Source: Mangrovibrevibacter kandeliae (GTDB lineage: Bacteria; Pseudomonadota; Alphaproteobacteria; Rhizobiales; Rhizobiaceae). Taken from it: 64,000 bases of DNA. The stretch lies in contig NZ_JANIFJ010000003.1 in the NCBI RefSeq assembly GCF_024519155.1, forward strand, positions 396,017 through 460,016, in the 5' to 3' direction. Made by a program: the position numbers and the translations under genes. The notes beneath the pieces were generated by a model, which searched no databases, was not told the origin of the DNA, and saw only the letters and a program-made list of their open reading frames with translations. This document shows positions 18,101-27,108 of this stretch, in pieces (position 1 is the stretch's first letter; each line of letters begins with the position of its first letter).

Positions 18101-18724
18101 TTAAATCCTCGCGCCGGCAATGTCTACCAGTTCCAGCCAGTCCCGCCCGAGCCCCAAACCGGCGATCGGCGGGGGGTGATCGGGCGCGTACCAGAGCCGC
18201 TCGGTGGCCGCCGGAAAGGCAGGGTCGAGCAGCACTTCCGGCAGGTCGTCGATGAAGATCGTGCAGCCCAGCGCGGCGATGCGCGCGACCTTTGCGGCAC
18301 GCGTCTCCTCGAACACCACGTCGCCCGGCGCAAAACCGAATCCGTCTGTGGCAAAGAAGCCACGACGGTCGAGGAAGTCTCGCGCCGCCTGCCACAGGTC
18401 GACGCGCTCCGCGTCGAAGTGCCCATGCCGGGTCTTGTGGCTGATCACGGTCATGCGGACCCCCGCGGCGCGCATCCGCGAGAGGAAGGTCTCCACGCCC
18501 GGCTGCAGCCGGGCCTCCTCGATGTAGCGGCCGTAGAGCTGTCCCTGGAGGCGCATCCAGGCCTCCTCCCCGCCCAGTTCGCGCAGCCGTGTCTTGACCG
18601 CGGCCTTGCTGCGGAGCTGCGAGCCGGCAGGCAGAAGGCCGACGCGCTCCGCCACGGTGGCGAAGGCGTCCTCGTAATCGATGATCGTGTTGTCGAGGTC
18701 GATGCCGATATGGACGTCTGCCAT
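18101..18724 (-). CDS. HAD superfamily hydrolase
   Basis: Small HAD-fold protein, about 207 residues. Motif I is IGIDLDNTIID (D9 nucleophile, D11), motif II TVISHKT, and motif IV CTIFIDDLPE. A helical cap lies between motifs I and II. HAD proteins with a DLDNT motif close to the N terminus are usually phosphatases. ATG 18724 is given; a TTG at 18751 that overlaps the upstream methyltransferase stop (TTGA) would add nine residues and couple the genes, and neither start has a strong SD. Sitting between a methyltransferase and the transketolase pair, it may dephosphorylate a sugar phosphate of that pathway. Confidence 0.8.
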   Translation of the reverse strand: MADVHIGIDLDNTIIDYEDAFATVAERVGLLPAGSQLRSKAAVKTRLRELGGEEAWMRLQGQLYGRYIEEARLQPGVETFLSRMRAAGVRMTVISHKTRHGHFDAERVDLWQAARDFLDRRGFFATDGFGFAPGDVVFEETRAAKVARIAALGCTIFIDDLPEVLLDPAFPAATERLWYAPDHPPPIAGLGLGRDWLELVDIAGARI

Positions 18725-18747
18725 GGGACGCTCGGGCTGCCGCCGGT

Positions 18748-19929
18748 TCAACGACGCGTCAGCGACAGGTAGACGGTCTCGCGGCCGAAGAGCGGACCGA
18801 ACGCAGCCATGTCGCGGACCGCCTCGGCGCTCGGCTCCGGCATGCGCCAGACGGCTTCGAGTTCGGTGACGGCGGCCGCCAGAGCGGCATCGATCTCCGA
18901 CAGGAGCGCCGCGATGCGCGCGAGGTCGTCGCCGATCGCGCGGCCCAGTGCGTCGCGCTCGTCCGTGCTTGCGGCCTCACGGGCACGCTGCCAGGCGAGC
19001 GAGCGACGGTGCAGCTCGGCGAAGGCGGCTTCGAGCGCCTGCGTCGTCGCGTCCTGGCGCGGCGGCAGAAGCCGGCGGTGATCGATGAAGCTCGCCACGT
19101 TCGCGGCTGCCGCCTCCGACAAGACGGCATCGAAGGCACGGTGTTCCCCGACCAGGCTCTTGAACCAGCGCCAGTCGGCCGCGAAGCGGGGAAAGCTCGC
19201 GAGAGCCTCCATCCGCTCGCCCACCGTCGCGAGCACGGTCTCCAACGGCAGCGCGACGTTGAGGTAGTGCGGGTTCATCACGCAGTCATGCACCCAATCG
19301 CGGTGGCTGCGGGTCATGGCCGGCATGGTCGCCAGATGCGGGCCGAACACCTCCACCATCGTTTCGGTGGTTCGCTCGAAGTCGTCCGTCTCCGGCATGA
19401 TCCGCAGCGCCAGGAGCTTGCGCATCACGTTTGGAAAGAAGCCCGAGAGCGGCACGTAGGTGATCACCAGGACGCCGCCGGGCGCCACGAGACCGACGAG
19501 CTTGTCGAGCAGCTCGAGCTCGTCGGCCCGCGCACCCAGCCAGTTCTCGCAGATGACGATGTCGTACTGGCGCCCCGGCTCGAAGTCCTGAAGCGTCTGC
19601 GGCACGATCACCGGCCGTGTGTGCGGCACCTCGGAGAGTGCGGCATAGGCGGCTTCGATGTCGCGCCGGCCGGTCGGGTTCGGCTCGACGAGCGTCAGGC
19701 TCGCCGGCCGCTGCGCGGCCAGATACAGGCTGTTCTGCCCGGAACCGGCAGCGACCTCGAGCACGTCGACATTGCGGAAGGCTGCGGGCGGAAGTCCGAG
19801 GGATCGATAGAGCGAGTCCCGGCGATCGAAATGCTCGGAAAGATTGTGCATCTGGTAATGCACCGGGGAAATTCCCCGGGCGACGTAATAATCCAGATGT
19901 CCTTCGGTGCCTGACGTCGAGATGCTCAA
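18748..19929 (-). CDS. Class I SAM-dependent methyltransferase, long form
   Basis: A 393-residue protein with an N-terminal methyltransferase domain (motif I VLEVAAGSGQNSLYL at about 56-70, acidic motif II VEPNP, then YDIVICENWLG). The C-terminal 150 residues are helical and charged and have no recognised motif. The start is read as TTG 19929 because AGGGGAG lies five bases ahead of it; GTG 19962 would place that SD inside the gene. It heads the leftward run methyltransferase, HAD, transketolase pair, methyltransferase, and is divergent from a glycosyltransferase 116 bp away. Substrate unknown; probably a sugar of the polymer. Confidence 0.82.
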   Translation of the reverse strand: MSISTSGTEGHLDYYVARGISPVHYQMHNLSEHFDRRDSLYRSLGLPPAAFRNVDVLEVAAGSGQNSLYLAAQRPASLTLVEPNPTGRRDIEAAYAALSEVPHTRPVIVPQTLQDFEPGRQYDIVICENWLGARADELELLDKLVGLVAPGGVLVITYVPLSGFFPNVMRKLLALRIMPETDDFERTTETMVEVFGPHLATMPAMTRSHRDWVHDCVMNPHYLNVALPLETVLATVGERMEALASFPRFAADWRWFKSLVGEHRAFDAVLSEAAAANVASFIDHRRLLPPRQDATTQALEAAFAELHRRSLAWQRAREAASTDERDALGRAIGDDLARIAALLSEIDAALAAAVTELEAVWRMPEPSAEAVRDMAAFGPLFGRETVYLSLTRR

Positions 19930-20045
19930 TGTCTCTCCCCTGTCAGCAGAGTGAACTTTCACGCTGGCGGTGTTAGGCGGTTTGCGCCCGGAAATCCAGC
20001 CGCAGGCTTCGAGCGCCTGCGGCGGCCCAGTGGAGAGATGTTGCG

Positions 20046-21197
20046 ATGCGGGATGTCGAGGAGCCGGCCGAGACGGCAGAGAAGGCGGATCCGCTTCGGG
20101 TGATGTTCCTCTATTGGGGCCGCCGCGGGCCGCTGTCGCGACTGACTCTGGACCTCGTGCGCTCGGCCGGCATGCGGAAGGACTTCCGGGCCTCGGTCTC
20201 GGTTTCGCGCAGCAACGAGCTGTATCGTGACTTCGAGGCGCTCGGCCCGGTGCTGCATCCGGTGTCCACCTTCGGCGGGGCGAGCGGAGCCGTGCTCGGC
20301 GCGTGGCGTCTGCCGCTCCTGCGCCACCAGCTCGCCCAGCGGCTCCGTCGCGACGGCACGGAGGTCGTCGTCACGCTGATGCCGCACGTCTGGACACCGT
20401 TCATCGTTCCGGCGGTCCGTGCGGCCGGCGCCCGGTACGCGACGGTCGTGCACGACGCCCTGCCGCATCCGGGCGACCGCCTGACCGCGCTCGCCCAGAC
20501 GATCCTGTCACGCGACGCAGGACGGGCCGACCTGGTGCTCACGCTCAGCGAGACGGTCAGCCGTCAGCTCAGGGCGCGCGCGCTCGCAGCGCCGGTGCAC
20601 ACCCTGTTCCACCCGCTTCTCCCCTACCGCACGGGTTCGGCGCTCACGGCGCCGCAGGACGGCAACCCCTGGCGCCTGCTCTTCTTCGGACGCATCCTGC
20701 CCTACAAGGGGCTGCCGCTCTTCGTCGACATGGTGGAGACGCTCGTCGCGGCCGGGCTGCCGGTCGAGGCCGGCGTCTTTGGAGCCGGAGACCTCGGCGA
20801 CAGCGGCCCGCGGCTGCGGCGGCTCGGCGCCGAGATCGTGAATCGCTGGATCGCCGAAGATGAAATCGCGCCCATCCTGGCCCGCCATCACGTGATGATC
20901 CTGTCCCACACCGAAGCCAGCCAGTCCGGTGTCGCGGCCGCCGCGCTCGGCTCCGGCATGCCCGTCGTGGCGACGCCGGTCGGCGGGCTGCCCGAGCAGA
21001 TCGAGCACGGCGTCACCGGCCTCGTCGCCCGCGACGTCTCGGCCGAGGCACTTGCAGCGGCGGTGACCGCGCTCGTCGGCGACCGCGGGATCTATGGGCG
21101 GATGGTCGAGGCGATCGAGCACCGGCAGTCCGCCGCGTCGCTGCCGGCCTTTCTCGACGCGTTGCACGAAGCGATCGTCACGCACGCACGCGATTGA
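20046..21197 (+). CDS. Glycosyltransferase family 4 (GT-B)
   Basis: A 383-residue GT-B glycosyltransferase. The C-terminal Rossmann domain begins near WRLLFFGRILPYKG and ends with the donor-binding stretch SHTEASQSGVAAAALGSGMP followed by VVATPVGGLPEQI, the E-x7-E-like region of group 1 transferases. The N-terminal half contains VVVTLMPHVWTPF and VVHDALPHPGD, acceptor-side loops. Start ATG 20046 with GGAGAG about 9 bases upstream. It stands alone on the plus strand, divergent from the long methyltransferase gene and convergent with the C-methyltransferase-like gene. Likely adds one sugar of the exported polymer; donor unknown. Confidence 0.87.
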   Translation: MRDVEEPAETAEKADPLRVMFLYWGRRGPLSRLTLDLVRSAGMRKDFRASVSVSRSNELYRDFEALGPVLHPVSTFGGASGAVLGAWRLPLLRHQLAQRLRRDGTEVVVTLMPHVWTPFIVPAVRAAGARYATVVHDALPHPGDRLTALAQTILSRDAGRADLVLTLSETVSRQLRARALAAPVHTLFHPLLPYRTGSALTAPQDGNPWRLLFFGRILPYKGLPLFVDMVETLVAAGLPVEAGVFGAGDLGDSGPRLRRLGAEIVNRWIAEDEIAPILARHHVMILSHTEASQSGVAAAALGSGMPVVATPVGGLPEQIEHGVTGLVARDVSAEALAAAVTALVGDRGIYGRMVEAIEHRQSAASLPAFLDALHEAIVTHARD

Positions 21198-21258
21198 CGG
21201 ACATCGTCCGAAGCGGAACGAACCATGCGCTCGCATCGCCGTGCCGAAGGGGCGGCCT

Positions 21259-22464
21259 TCACGTCCTCGCCATCACCTGCCGGATCGAGCGGTCGCTGTC
21301 GGCAAACATCGACAGGAAGACGCCGCCCGCCTCGATGAAGGCGGCATTGCGCGCGATGATGCGGTCCTCGATCTGGGGCGCGAGGCCGAAGAGGCAGGCG
21401 GAGATCCGCGACGCGTCGAGCGCAGCCGGCCCGGCGATGGGAAGCTGGGCGCCCGGCAGGAAAAGTCCCTGCTTTTCCGGCGTGTCGTCGATGACGACGG
21501 CGAAGTAGGATGCGAGGTCGTGGAAATTGATGAAGGCGCAGGTCAGGTGTCCAGCGCCGTAAGCCGCAAGTTTGCGCCCGTCCTGCGTGAGATCGTCCAG
21601 CGCGGCCTTCAGGCGGGCCGTCCACGCGGGGAAGGCGGCGGCGTAGTCGCGCGCCAGTGCGACGGCGGGAGCACAGTCCCCGGTCACGACGGCACCGCCG
21701 ACGCCCTTGCGGGCATAGAGGACCAGCACGTCCTCGAACGGGTACGGATGCACCTCCAGCGACAGCGGCTCGAAACCGACGGGCCCGAGCAGCTGCGCAA
21801 AGGTCTCGCCGGTGAAGTAGGAGACGTGCTCCTCCCAGATCATCGTGTAGTCCTGACGCTCGAGATTGGCGCGGCAGTCCGGCACTTCGATGACCGCAAC
21901 GCCGCCCGGCGCGAGCAGCGCGTCGATCGCGAACATGAAGCGGCGGGCGTCTTCGGCATGCTCCAGGATGTGGCGGGCAAGGACCACGTCGTACGGGCCG
22001 CCCCGCGCCGCGACGGCACGCCCCAGATCGGCATCGAGCGTGCCGTGCACGGTCTCGATGTTGGCGTTGGGATCGCTCTCGCCGAGATCGACGGCGGGAT
22101 CGATCAGGCGCGTCGAGGCGCCGCGGCCGGCCAACCGCTCCAGCAGCGTGCGGTCCTTGGCCGTGAGACCGAGGACGCGCTTGTCCGCAGACAGCGTAAC
22201 GAGCCCGGCCAGGGTTTCGGCGACCGCGTCGAGGTGCGCTTCGGGCTCGCGATAGCTGATCCAGGGAAACGGCGGGACCAGGGCGCGGAAGGGGATCGGA
22301 TCGCGCAGTTGCACCACGCCGCAAGCCCGGCAGACGCCGAGGCCGATGGGCCAGCGCCGGGCCTCGGCCGCCCTCGCCGTCTGGAAGTGGCTGGACACCG
22401 GATGCTCGCCGATGTCGAGCAGCGGTTCGACCTCGTCCAGGCCGCAGGTTCTGCACCGCGTCAT
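21259..22464 (-). CDS. C-methyltransferase-like protein with degenerate SAM motif
   Basis: 401 residues in the architecture of sugar C-3 methyltransferases (TylCIII/NovU type): an N-terminal zinc module with C4/C7 and C45/C48, a central Rossmann domain, and a C-terminal domain (YGAGHLTCAFINF, IDDTPEKQG). The expected SAM motif E-x-G-S-N-D-G-T-L-L reads LGLTAKDRTLL at 98-108, lacking the glycines. The later conserved ARHILEHAEDARRFM and IWEEHVSYF segments are kept. It may therefore be inactive as a methyltransferase, or bind the cofactor differently. It is 60 bp from a GT2 gene on the same strand. The intact relative in this window is at 33781-35043. Confidence 0.82.
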   Translation of the reverse strand: MTRCRTCGLDEVEPLLDIGEHPVSSHFQTARAAEARRWPIGLGVCRACGVVQLRDPIPFRALVPPFPWISYREPEAHLDAVAETLAGLVTLSADKRVLGLTAKDRTLLERLAGRGASTRLIDPAVDLGESDPNANIETVHGTLDADLGRAVAARGGPYDVVLARHILEHAEDARRFMFAIDALLAPGGVAVIEVPDCRANLERQDYTMIWEEHVSYFTGETFAQLLGPVGFEPLSLEVHPYPFEDVLVLYARKGVGGAVVTGDCAPAVALARDYAAAFPAWTARLKAALDDLTQDGRKLAAYGAGHLTCAFINFHDLASYFAVVIDDTPEKQGLFLPGAQLPIAGPAALDASRISACLFGLAPQIEDRIIARNAAFIEAGGVFLSMFADSDRSIRQVMART

Positions 22465-22524
22465 CGTCGTACTCCGAAATTGTGCGGCGGTTGTAGGCTC
22501 AGCCTTGTGAGGCGCGCAAGCGGC

Positions 22525-23502
22525 TCAAGATCGCAGGGCCGCGCCTCGGAGCCGATGCTTGAGCCGCAGCAAGGCCCCCGGCCGTCTGCCCCGTGCGACC
22601 TCGCTCAGCCACCAGCCGACCAGCCGCGCCAACATCGGGTACCGCTGCGGCCGGCCGAGAAGCCCGAGCAGGAGCGGCCGCATGAACGGCGAGAGGGCCG
22701 ACGGCGCCTTCAGCAGGAAGCGCCGAACGTCGGCGAATTGAGGCTCGTCGAGTTTGGCGGCGAGCGCCAGCGCGACCTCCTGCCGGGCCCGCAGACTGCG
22801 CGCTTCGGCGACCGAGTAGGATTTCTCCGAGACCCGGAACAGCGACAGGACGCGCGGCACGGCGCAGAAGCCGTAGCGGGCGGCGACGGCATAGATGGCG
22901 AACCAGTCGGAGTGCCAGCGCAGGGCGGGGTCGAAGCAGCCGACTTCCAGAAGCGCCGCGCGGTCGAACATGGCGCTGTTGGCCGACAGGCGAATCGGGC
23001 GCTCCCCGAGCAACCGCCCGAACTCCTGCGGCGAGACGTATTTGGACGTCTCGCCGAGAAACCACAGGCTGAGATCCTCCACGCCCGCCACGCCGTGCCG
23101 GGTTTCCCCCGTCTCGGCGCTCCACTCGGTGAAGTGCGAGACGACGAGCTTCGCGTCGTGCTTGAGCGCCAAGGCGTCCAGCATCTCGGCACAGAGCGTC
23201 GGCATGATGCGTTCGTCGGCGCTGACGAGAACGACGTAGTCGCCGCTCGCCTCCGCGATGCCGCGATTGACGGCCGCGACCACGCCCTGCCGTGTGGCAT
23301 GCCGGACCAGGCGGATCGACGGGTTCTCCGCCTGGAACGAAGCGATGACGTCCCGGCTGTCGTCCGTCGAGCCGTCGTCGACGATGATGATCTCGTCGGC
23401 CGGCCGCGTCTGTCCGACGATCGGCGGGAGCGAGATCCGCAGCTCTTCGCCGTGGTTGTAGTTGGGCATGACGATCGACACGCGGGCCGCCGTGTTCAGC
23501 AT
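22525..23502 (-). CDS. Glycosyltransferase family 2
   Basis: A 325-residue GT-A transferase with VSIVMPNYNHGEELR at the N terminus, EIIIVDDGSTDDSRD, and the metal-site-like segment YVVLVSADERI, in which the usual DxD is SADER. The C-terminal 100 residues are basic and helical. ATG 23502 overlaps the end of the preceding GT4 gene by 7 bases, so the two are coupled. Such pairs usually make consecutive linkages in one repeat unit. Donor and acceptor cannot be read from sequence. Confidence 0.86.
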   Translation of the reverse strand: MLNTAARVSIVMPNYNHGEELRISLPPIVGQTRPADEIIIVDDGSTDDSRDVIASFQAENPSIRLVRHATRQGVVAAVNRGIAEASGDYVVLVSADERIMPTLCAEMLDALALKHDAKLVVSHFTEWSAETGETRHGVAGVEDLSLWFLGETSKYVSPQEFGRLLGERPIRLSANSAMFDRAALLEVGCFDPALRWHSDWFAIYAVAARYGFCAVPRVLSLFRVSEKSYSVAEARSLRARQEVALALAAKLDEPQFADVRRFLLKAPSALSPFMRPLLLGLLGRPQRYPMLARLVGWWLSEVARGRRPGALLRLKHRLRGAALRS

Positions 23503-24737
23503 GAAGACTGTCCTGTCTGGTGGCCACCGGGCGCAAGCCCCATCGCATCGCGTGCCCTCAGCGCATACCGGGCCGGGTCGAAGGTCTCGAGAGCGGTGCG
23601 GCGCGCGGCCTCCCCCAGCGCCTGGCAGAGAGCCGGATCGGCGCGCAGCTGACGCAGCGCGGCGGCTGCAGCCGCAATATCGGGCTCGGCCCAGCGCCAG
23701 CCGGCCCGGTCGTAGATGCCTTGCGGATCGCGCGCCGGGACCAGTCGGTAGGGGACCGGCATCCCGTTCGCGGCATGGAGGAAGTCGCGACTACCAGAGT
23801 AATCCGTAGCGACCACCACGCGCCCGGCGGCCATCGCCTCGGCGGGCACCAGGCCGAAGCCCTCGGCGCGGTGGAGCGACAAAGTGACGTCAGCCTCCGC
23901 GATCAGCGCCTGAAGCGTCTCGGGCGCCATGGCGCCATCCAGAAGCTCGATGGTCGGACGATCGGCCACCGCCGCCTGCAGCGCGAACCAGCCCGCGGGG
24001 TAACTCGGCCCGTTGATCGATTTGACGATCAGCCGCGCGTGCGGATCGTCGCCGAAGGCCTCGCGGAAAGCCGCCACGGCGGCAAGCGGATTCTTCCGGG
24101 CGAAGGACGAGCGCATGTTGAAGACGGTGACGACGGTGAAGGGCCGGTCCGCCGGCCGCCGCGCGATCGCGCCGGCTCGGGCCCCTGACCCCAGCACGGG
24201 ATGGGGCATGACGCGGATGGGCCGACCGCCCGCCATCCCGCGCACCGCTTCGGCCGTGAAGGTGCTGGGCACCCAGATCTCGTGGACGCGCTCGACGCCC
24301 CGCCGCCAGTCCTCCGGCGCCCGCTCGAGCTCCCATGCAAAATAGCCGATCAGACGCTTGCCGGCGAGCCGGCGCTGCCCGAGGCGCATCAGCGCCAGCG
24401 GCACGAGAAACGGATCGACATGGAGGATGACCGTGCCAGGTCCGCGTCCTGCGGCTTCTGGCCAGGTGGAGCCGGAGTGATCGAAATCGCCCTTCAGTGC
24501 GCCGGAAAGATCGACACCCTCCACGGCAAGACCGTCGGCGCGCAGGGCATCGCCGCACAGCCGCGCCGACTCGCCGAGGCCGCTCGCACTTGACAGCATC
24601 CCGGCCACAAGGATGGGTTCCGCGGCGGTCGCAACCCGATCCAGGCGAGGTGCCAGCGCCGCGGTGACGGCCGACAGCACGCCGCGCCGGAGAGGGCGCG
24701 GCACGGCCTGCCAGATCGTACGATGAAGAAAGCTCAA
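23496..24737 (-). CDS. Glycosyltransferase family 4 (GT-B)
   Basis: GT-B glycosyltransferase. The first domain opens with ILVAGMLSSASGLGESARL; the second contains TVVTVFNMRSSFARKNPLAAV, RLIVKSINGP and the donor-site region SLHRAEGFGLVPAEAMAAG followed by VVVATDYSGSRDFL. A TTG start at 24737 is given as a compromise (413 residues); GTG 24818 is also possible but would overlap the divergent HAD gene, and neither has a good SD. The N-terminal 30 residues are basic and may bind the membrane surface. It is translated together with the following GT2 gene. Confidence 0.83.
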   Translation of the reverse strand: MSFLHRTIWQAVPRPLRRGVLSAVTAALAPRLDRVATAAEPILVAGMLSSASGLGESARLCGDALRADGLAVEGVDLSGALKGDFDHSGSTWPEAAGRGPGTVILHVDPFLVPLALMRLGQRRLAGKRLIGYFAWELERAPEDWRRGVERVHEIWVPSTFTAEAVRGMAGGRPIRVMPHPVLGSGARAGAIARRPADRPFTVVTVFNMRSSFARKNPLAAVAAFREAFGDDPHARLIVKSINGPSYPAGWFALQAAVADRPTIELLDGAMAPETLQALIAEADVTLSLHRAEGFGLVPAEAMAAGRVVVATDYSGSRDFLHAANGMPVPYRLVPARDPQGIYDRAGWRWAEPDIAAAAAALRQLRADPALCQALGEAARRTALETFDPARYALRARDAMGLAPGGHQTGQSSC

Positions 24738-24767
24738 GGGGCGGCCAGGATGCGAGGGGATGACGGA

Positions 24768-25487
24768 ATGACGGAGGTCTCGGCGATCGGGTGGACAGAG
24801 CCTCAGGCGAACGATCACGGCGTTTCGATGATCTGCGGTCCCCTCGCCTCGGCGCCGCGGCTCCCGTCGTCGGGTCCGCTGCGGCCCGCGTTATTTCTTG
24901 ATCGCGACGGCGTCGTCAACCTCGATACGGACTTCGTCTCGACCCGCGAGGCCTTCGTCTTTCAGGACGGCATCTTCGACCTCGTGCGCGATGCCAATGC
25001 AGCCGATCATGCGGTCGTGGTCGTCACGAACCAGTCCGGCATCGCCCGCGGCCTGTTCAGCGAGGCGACCTTCCACACCCTGACGCAGTGGATGATCGCC
25101 GTCTTCGCGGACAACGATGCGCCGCTGTCCCGGGTCTACTACTGCCCGTTCCATCCGGCGGCGAAGGTCGAGCGGTTCCGGGGAGACCATCCGTGGCGCA
25201 AGCCGGCTCCCGGCATGCTCCTCGCCGCAGCCGCCGACCTCGGGCTCGATCTCGCGCGCTCGGCGCTGGTCGGCGACCGATGGAGCGACGCCGGCGCGGC
25301 CGAGGCTGCCGGGCTTGGCGAGATCGTCCTCGTCGGCAACCGGGCGGATACGGAGACGCCGCCGCCCGTGCTGCCGCCGGTGACGCGGCTTCCCGCGATC
25401 AAGGACGCGCGGGCCCGCTTCGCCGCGCGCGCCTGGCGCTTCGGTCCCGCGTTAGATGTGACGCAGCATGCAGTGAAGCTGGCGTAG
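24768..25487 (+). CDS. GmhB-like HAD phosphatase (heptose bisphosphate 7-phosphatase type)
   Basis: HAD IIIA phosphatase related to D-glycero-D-manno-heptose 1,7-bisphosphate 7-phosphatase. Motif I is FLDRDGVVNLD (D45, D47), motif II VVTNQSGIARG, motif III WRKPAPGML and motif IV LVGDRWSDAGAA. Of the GmhB zinc site, C126 and H129 (YYCPFHP) remain, but the two Cys expected just before the R-K-P segment are replaced by HPW (141-143). Start ATG 24768 has GAGGGG 8-9 bases upstream; ATG 24828 would remove a 20-residue extension. It fits with the heptose isomerase and HldE-like genes 12-14 kb away, but a general histidinol- or sugar-phosphatase role is possible. Confidence 0.78.
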   Translation: MTEVSAIGWTEPQANDHGVSMICGPLASAPRLPSSGPLRPALFLDRDGVVNLDTDFVSTREAFVFQDGIFDLVRDANAADHAVVVVTNQSGIARGLFSEATFHTLTQWMIAVFADNDAPLSRVYYCPFHPAAKVERFRGDHPWRKPAPGMLLAAAADLGLDLARSALVGDRWSDAGAAEAAGLGEIVLVGNRADTETPPPVLPPVTRLPAIKDARARFAARAWRFGPALDVTQHAVKLA

Positions 25488-25515
25488 TGCATGCGTGTCG
25501 ATCCGGAGGGTGCAT

Positions 25516-27108
25516 ATGTTCGATCTAGGATGGAGGATCGTCAGTCGAAAGAAGTTCTCGGCGCTTGAAGCCAGAGTCGGCGAACTGGAATCGCAAGTCG
25601 GTGCTTATAGCCAAGCCCTCCAAGCGACTGCCAACGATCGAGACCGCATTCAGATGATGTTGTCGCGCTCGGCGGCGGGTGGAGAGATGGCTCCGACCTT
25701 CGTAGAACCCGACCGCGGGACGCGAGGTTATGGCCGGGTGTGGTCGAATCCCGCTGCCGACTACAGCCGGCAGCTCGGGCGGGAGCCGATCAACAATGGG
25801 CTTTTCCGCGCCATCGTCTCCAGCGGCGGCTATGCCCAAATGTCGATGTTGCGCGATCCAGGTGTCGTCGAAGCGACGGTGGCTTGGCAGCTCGACACGA
25901 TGAAGTCCTTGAACATTGGCCGCGTGGCGTGGCCGGAGAACTTCGGCGAAAGCCCGCTCCTGCCGTCCGAGACGACGGTGGAGGTAGAGGGCCGGCGCCT
26001 CAGCCCCGACCTCTTGCGCTTCTGGTCCTATGTCGCGGCGCTGGACGTGCATCTCGGGCAGCCGCCACGTCGCGTCCTTGAAATCGGCAGCGGCTACGGA
26101 GGCTTCGCCCGCGTGATGCGCCTTCACCATCCCGGCTGTCGATTCGTTCTCTTAGACCTGCAACCCTCTCTCACCGTAGCCGGCCATTTTCTCGCTCACG
26201 CGTTCCCCGAGGCGCTAATCGTCCATGCGACGAGCCTGTCCGACCCGTCCGCGAAGGATGCGGACTTCGTGCTCGTTGCGGCCGAGCACGCTGGGGACAT
26301 CACCGGGGAGAGCTTCGACCTCGCCGTCAACTTCTGGTCGCTAGGGGAGATGACGCGCGCGCATGTTGCCGGCTATTTCGACCTGATCCAGGCACGAAAC
26401 AGCGTGCGGTCCCTCTTCACCGTCAATCACGTCTTCGCCCCGCTCGACACCACGGCGCACAACCTTCCGGCGCTTCTCGATACCGGCGGCTGGCTCAGCC
26501 GCTTCGACCGCGACTGGCAGATCTCCTTCTTCGGCATCGATCCGCTTCTCCACGACTGTCCGGTAATCCGTCACACCCACATGGGCGCTGCGGTGATGGC
26601 GCAGCGTCAAGTTGCCGACCTCGAAGCACGACGAGCGGCGAGCGAAATCGCGACGCAGGTGCATCGTGAAGACTTCGTCACCCTAGCCGCGGCTTCTCCC
26701 GCCGGTGACCTTGCGACCTCGCAAACCGTCGATCTTCATGCCGCACTGCAGAGGCGCGGCGCGGTAGTGATCGGCCCGGAGACCGCCTTCGACGCACGCC
26801 GCTACGGCGACACCCTGCAGCTCTGGCGCGACGACTCCCGTCGCGGCGCCGATAGTGCCTTCTTCCGCCTGTGGAACGACGTCCGCATCAACGGCTCGCC
26901 CCTGTCACGCCGGCTGTTGTGCCTGTGGCTCGCCAGCCGCTGGCGGGCGCCGATCCGCGGCGGCGAGGGTCCGGCCATGCTCGATACCGTATTGACCGAG
27001 CAATACGAATTCGGCGCCGGGCACGACGGACGCTGGCGGTCCGACCCGCTGCTCACCCTGCCGTTCCACGTCTCGCGCAATCTGGAGGCCGCTTCGACCC
27101 TGCTTTGA
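25516..27108 (+). CDS. Putative sugar O-methyltransferase
   Basis: 530 residues. A short coiled coil (about 12-50) is followed by a domain with LRFWSYVAALDVHL and SAM motif I VLEIGSGYGGFA (187-198), then LLDLQPSL as motif II and FDLAVNFWSLGEM. This matches the putative sugar O-methyltransferase group found in polysaccharide clusters. The C-terminal 130 residues are unassigned. ATG 25516 follows a strong SD (GGAGGG at 25505-25510). Base composition is slightly lower in G+C than its neighbours and codons such as TTA appear, which hints at separate acquisition. Its TGA abuts the TGA of the opposing tail-fibre-like gene. Confidence 0.75.
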   Translation: MFDLGWRIVSRKKFSALEARVGELESQVGAYSQALQATANDRDRIQMMLSRSAAGGEMAPTFVEPDRGTRGYGRVWSNPAADYSRQLGREPINNGLFRAIVSSGGYAQMSMLRDPGVVEATVAWQLDTMKSLNIGRVAWPENFGESPLLPSETTVEVEGRRLSPDLLRFWSYVAALDVHLGQPPRRVLEIGSGYGGFARVMRLHHPGCRFVLLDLQPSLTVAGHFLAHAFPEALIVHATSLSDPSAKDADFVLVAAEHAGDITGESFDLAVNFWSLGEMTRAHVAGYFDLIQARNSVRSLFTVNHVFAPLDTTAHNLPALLDTGGWLSRFDRDWQISFFGIDPLLHDCPVIRHTHMGAAVMAQRQVADLEARRAASEIATQVHREDFVTLAAASPAGDLATSQTVDLHAALQRRGAVVIGPETAFDARRYGDTLQLWRDDSRRGADSAFFRLWNDVRINGSPLSRRLLCLWLASRWRAPIRGGEGPAMLDTVLTEQYEFGAGHDGRWRSDPLLTLPFHVSRNLEAASTLL

